A DNA stretch of 64,000 bases from Lacticigenium naphthae DSM 19658 (GTDB lineage Bacteria > Bacillota > Bacilli > Lactobacillales > Carnobacteriaceae_A), in NCBI RefSeq assembly GCF_000425865.1, contig NZ_AUEG01000001.1:372001-436000 (forward strand), written 5' to 3'. The notes beneath the pieces are model-generated. The model was not told where the DNA came from, did no database searches, and was given only the letters and a program-made list of their open reading frames with translations. The translations under genes and the position numbers were made by a program. Below, one piece after another: positions 62,170 to 64,000 of the stretch (position 1 is its first letter; each line of letters starts with the position of its first letter).

Positions 62170-62411
62170 TTCATTCTCTCCTCTAGACGAACTAGGCTTG
62201 ATCGATATAGTCCCATTTTGTGTGTGCTTGAATTTTTTTATAAAAAAATCAGGCACACGGAATAATGCATCAGGAATAACTTCACTCTCTTTAAATTGAT
62301 GTTCATTTTTTTAGTAGATAGACATTGTTCCTAGTTATTTCTATATGTATCACTAGTTTCCTTGCTTACACAAATTTTTATACTCATATTTCATTATAAG
62401 CGATACTATAA

Positions 62412-62741
62412 GGTGCATTTATAAGTTGTATTGGTACGATTTTACCACCGTTGTTTTTATTGTCAATTATATCTTATTACTATGCTTTCTTTCGAAACAA
62501 TCAGACTCTAACCTCGATACTGCGTGGTATGGAACTAGGTGTCGTAGCAATAATCGTTCATCTAGTAATTGAAATGACAAAAGGGGTTCTCAAAAATCGT
62601 AATACAATGATATCCTTCCTGATTCCATTAGCCTTTTTCTTAAGTTTCTTCACACAGATAAATGTAGTATTCATTATTATCGGCGGGGCACTTTTAAGTT
62701 TTTTGCAAAAATATCTAGTCAAGAGGAGAGCCACTAAATGA
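62412..62741 (+). pseudogene. N-terminally truncated chromate transporter subunit
   Basis: The frame reads AFISCIGTILPPLFLLSI then RNNQTLTSILRGMELGVVAI, which is the second half of a CHR-type chromate transporter subunit. The first half with the GGGYA and MTPG motifs is missing, and a TAA lies just before the first recognisable residues. The remainder may still be translated from an internal start but would lack half the fold. Its stop overlaps the start of the next subunit gene (ATGA), showing that the two were a pair. Confidence 0.78.
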
Positions 62742-63298
62742 TCGGAGAATTAATAAATCTGTTTATGACCTTTTTGAAAATTGGACTCCTAAGCATCGGT
62801 GGAGGTTACGCAATAATTCCTCTGATACAAGAAAGTGTAGTAGCATCCACTGGTTGGATCACGGTACAAGAGTTTACAGAAATCATTACTATCTCTCAGA
62901 TGACTCCTGGATCTTTAGCAATAAATATATCCACGTTTATTGGCATGAAAATAGCGGGCATTATGGGGGCACTTGTTTCCACTATCGGGGCAATATTATT
63001 TGGTACTCTATTTTCCATATTATTATTTAACTTCTTTGGAAAACATAAAAATATCGCCAGTATTGCCAATGTTTTAAAAGGTCTCAGAGCGACCTCTATT
63101 GGATTAATTGCTTCTTCAGCATTAACCATTGCTTTAACTGCATTTTGGGAATCACCATCAATTAATACTGATGTAGCATCGCTAAATTTATCTGGACTAT
63201 TTATTTTCAGTCTCTCTTTCATCCTCTTGTATAAGTATAAAGCCAATCCTTTAGCAATAATTGCACTTACCGGAATCATCGGTTTATACATTTATTGA
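62738..63298 (+). CDS. Chromate transporter (CHR family) subunit
   Basis: This 186-residue membrane protein is a complete short-chain CHR subunit with FLKIGLLSIGGGYAIIPLI, GWITVQEFTEIITISQMTPG and STFIGMKIAGIMGA, the typical sequence of the N-terminal fold, followed by LKGLRATSIGLIASSALTI. Short CHR proteins act as heteropairs, so the loss of the upstream partner's first half probably abolishes export. Its ATG overlaps the upstream stop by four bases. The natural substrate may be another oxyanion. Confidence 0.88.
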   Translation: MIGELINLFMTFLKIGLLSIGGGYAIIPLIQESVVASTGWITVQEFTEIITISQMTPGSLAINISTFIGMKIAGIMGALVSTIGAILFGTLFSILLFNFFGKHKNIASIANVLKGLRATSIGLIASSALTIALTAFWESPSINTDVASLNLSGLFIFSLSFILLYKYKANPLAIIALTGIIGLYIY

Positions 63299-63879
63299 TT
63301 ATCAATAAGCGTACGTTCTCTACTCGGCATCTTTAAAAGCATATGTAGGTTAACCTAATAATCCAGATATATTTTCCCAGTTGATTCTACTACTTCTTAG
63401 TACAACTTATAGATTTATACCTACTTAATTTAAAGAAACTTAGGAATATCGCTTTTTAAAAGTTAGATTAAACAATCTGATTTTTAGAAGGCGACACTCA
63501 ATCACTAGTTTGAATCAGTTTTTTATTCAATCGTATCTTTTGTTATTCATTCTAATCTATATTTAATGATCCTCTTTTATCTACAATAAGCCTTTTTCTT
63601 TTTATAGCAAGAAATGGAACTAAGCAATTGTACTACTGATAATAATAGAAACTTAGTTTTGAAATTAATTGTCTAAGATAGAGTTTGTGAATACATAACT
63701 CAATAGCTTGGAAGTGTTTACCTATAATTGAAATAAACAAAAAAAGCAGAGTAAAATCACTTACTCTGCTTTTTCGTGGAGTTCTTTATTGATATACAGG
63801 TTGAAAAATCAATTTCTCTGGAACACCTCATCCCTTAGCTATACATTCAAGAAGAAATCTATTGTAAAAGCCCCGTGGC
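63299..63879. other. Gene-free stretch with one terminator
   Basis: No supported gene was found. The only clear signal is the terminator at 63741-63774, listed separately. Confidence 0.45.
63741..63774. terminator. Strong bidirectional terminator near the right edge
   Basis: AAAAAGCAGAGTAA pairs perfectly with TTACTCTGCTTTTT across a 6-nt loop. It lies about 105 nt past the stop of the minus-strand edge gene and could also end the chromate transporter transcript. Confidence 0.88.
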
Positions 63880-64000
63880 CTAATCATTGGTCAAATAATT
63901 TTTTTCAATATTTTTTATAAAACTTATCACACCTGCATCGATTTGTTTTGTTAATGCAGGTAGATTGTCAAAATCAGGATTTTCAACCAATACAGTTCCA
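63880..64000 (-). CDS. C-terminal end of an unknown gene, cut by the window edge
   Basis: About 39 codons are visible, ending ENPDFDNLPALTKQIDAGVI then SFIKNIEKNYLTND and a TAG. The segment is paralogous to the remnant at 60641-60786 next to the DHCR24-like gene. I cannot name the family from this short tail. Confidence 0.6.
   Translation of the reverse strand, partial: GTVLVENPDFDNLPALTKQIDAGVISFIKNIEKNYLTND

Overview
The window is AT-rich Gram-positive chromosome. Ribosome binding sites are strong (AGGAGG-like), terminators are short stems followed by T runs, several genes start at TTG, and there are lipoboxes but no outer-membrane proteins. The gene content points to Lactobacillales, most likely Carnobacteriaceae (Carnobacterium or a relative): an lmo0937-type small protein, a CapA/VanY pair, an LtaS-like enzyme, a class II photolyase and a heliorhodopsin. 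The genus is an inference. I saw no rRNA, tRNA, CRISPR array or intact insertion sequence.

Region 1 (1-21.7 kb) is dominated by cyclic-di-GMP genes, which is unusual for Lactobacillales. It has a PAS-GGDEF-EAL protein, a CHASE-like sensor GGDEF protein, a degenerate GGDEF protein that keeps its inhibitory c-di-GMP site, two EAL-HDOD paralogues of identical length, a stand-alone EAL protein and a many-helix membrane GGDEF protein next to a divergent Crp-like regulator. A sulphur module (5.4-12.4 kb) sits inside it: LysR regulator, YeeE/YedE transporter, CoA-disulfide/persulfide reductase with a rhodanese domain, and a TauABC-like importer. A sugar acetyltransferase, a cation diffusion facilitator and a class II CPD photolyase also lie here.

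Region 2 (21.7-31 kb) holds decayed genes (an ADP-ribosylglycohydrolase broken into frames and a CPBP protease remnant). It also holds a two-domain DUF1538 membrane protein overlapping a tandem PII-like protein, a 5'-nucleotidase-family phosphoesterase, and a DUF2975/XRE pair.

Region 3 (31-46.6 kb) contains a CapA/VanY envelope pair, a GltS glutamate symporter, a heliorhodopsin with its retinal lysine and helix-3 glutamate, a structured intergenic element, ThpR, a CPBP protease, an old-yellow-enzyme flavoprotein, a YjiH-family membrane protein, a cold-shock protein, an NAD-binding epimerase and a tRNA dihydrouridine synthase.

Region 4 (46.9-64 kb) contains a MATE exporter behind a promoter-hairpin-terminator leader, a TetR-SulP operon with an operator over its promoter, and a TspO-like protein. 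Next come an overlapping redox set (flavodoxin, CrtI/RetSat-like oxidoreductase, SDR, NTF2-like protein), an LtaS-family enzyme, a DHCR24-like FAD oxidoreductase and a broken chromate transporter pair. A C-terminal fragment occurs twice, as a remnant near 60.7 kb and as the partial gene at the right edge.

The most interesting systems are the c-di-GMP cluster, the sulphur module, the DUF1538-PII pair, the heliorhodopsin with a photolyase in the same window and possible retinoid-type redox genes, and the MATE attenuator leader.
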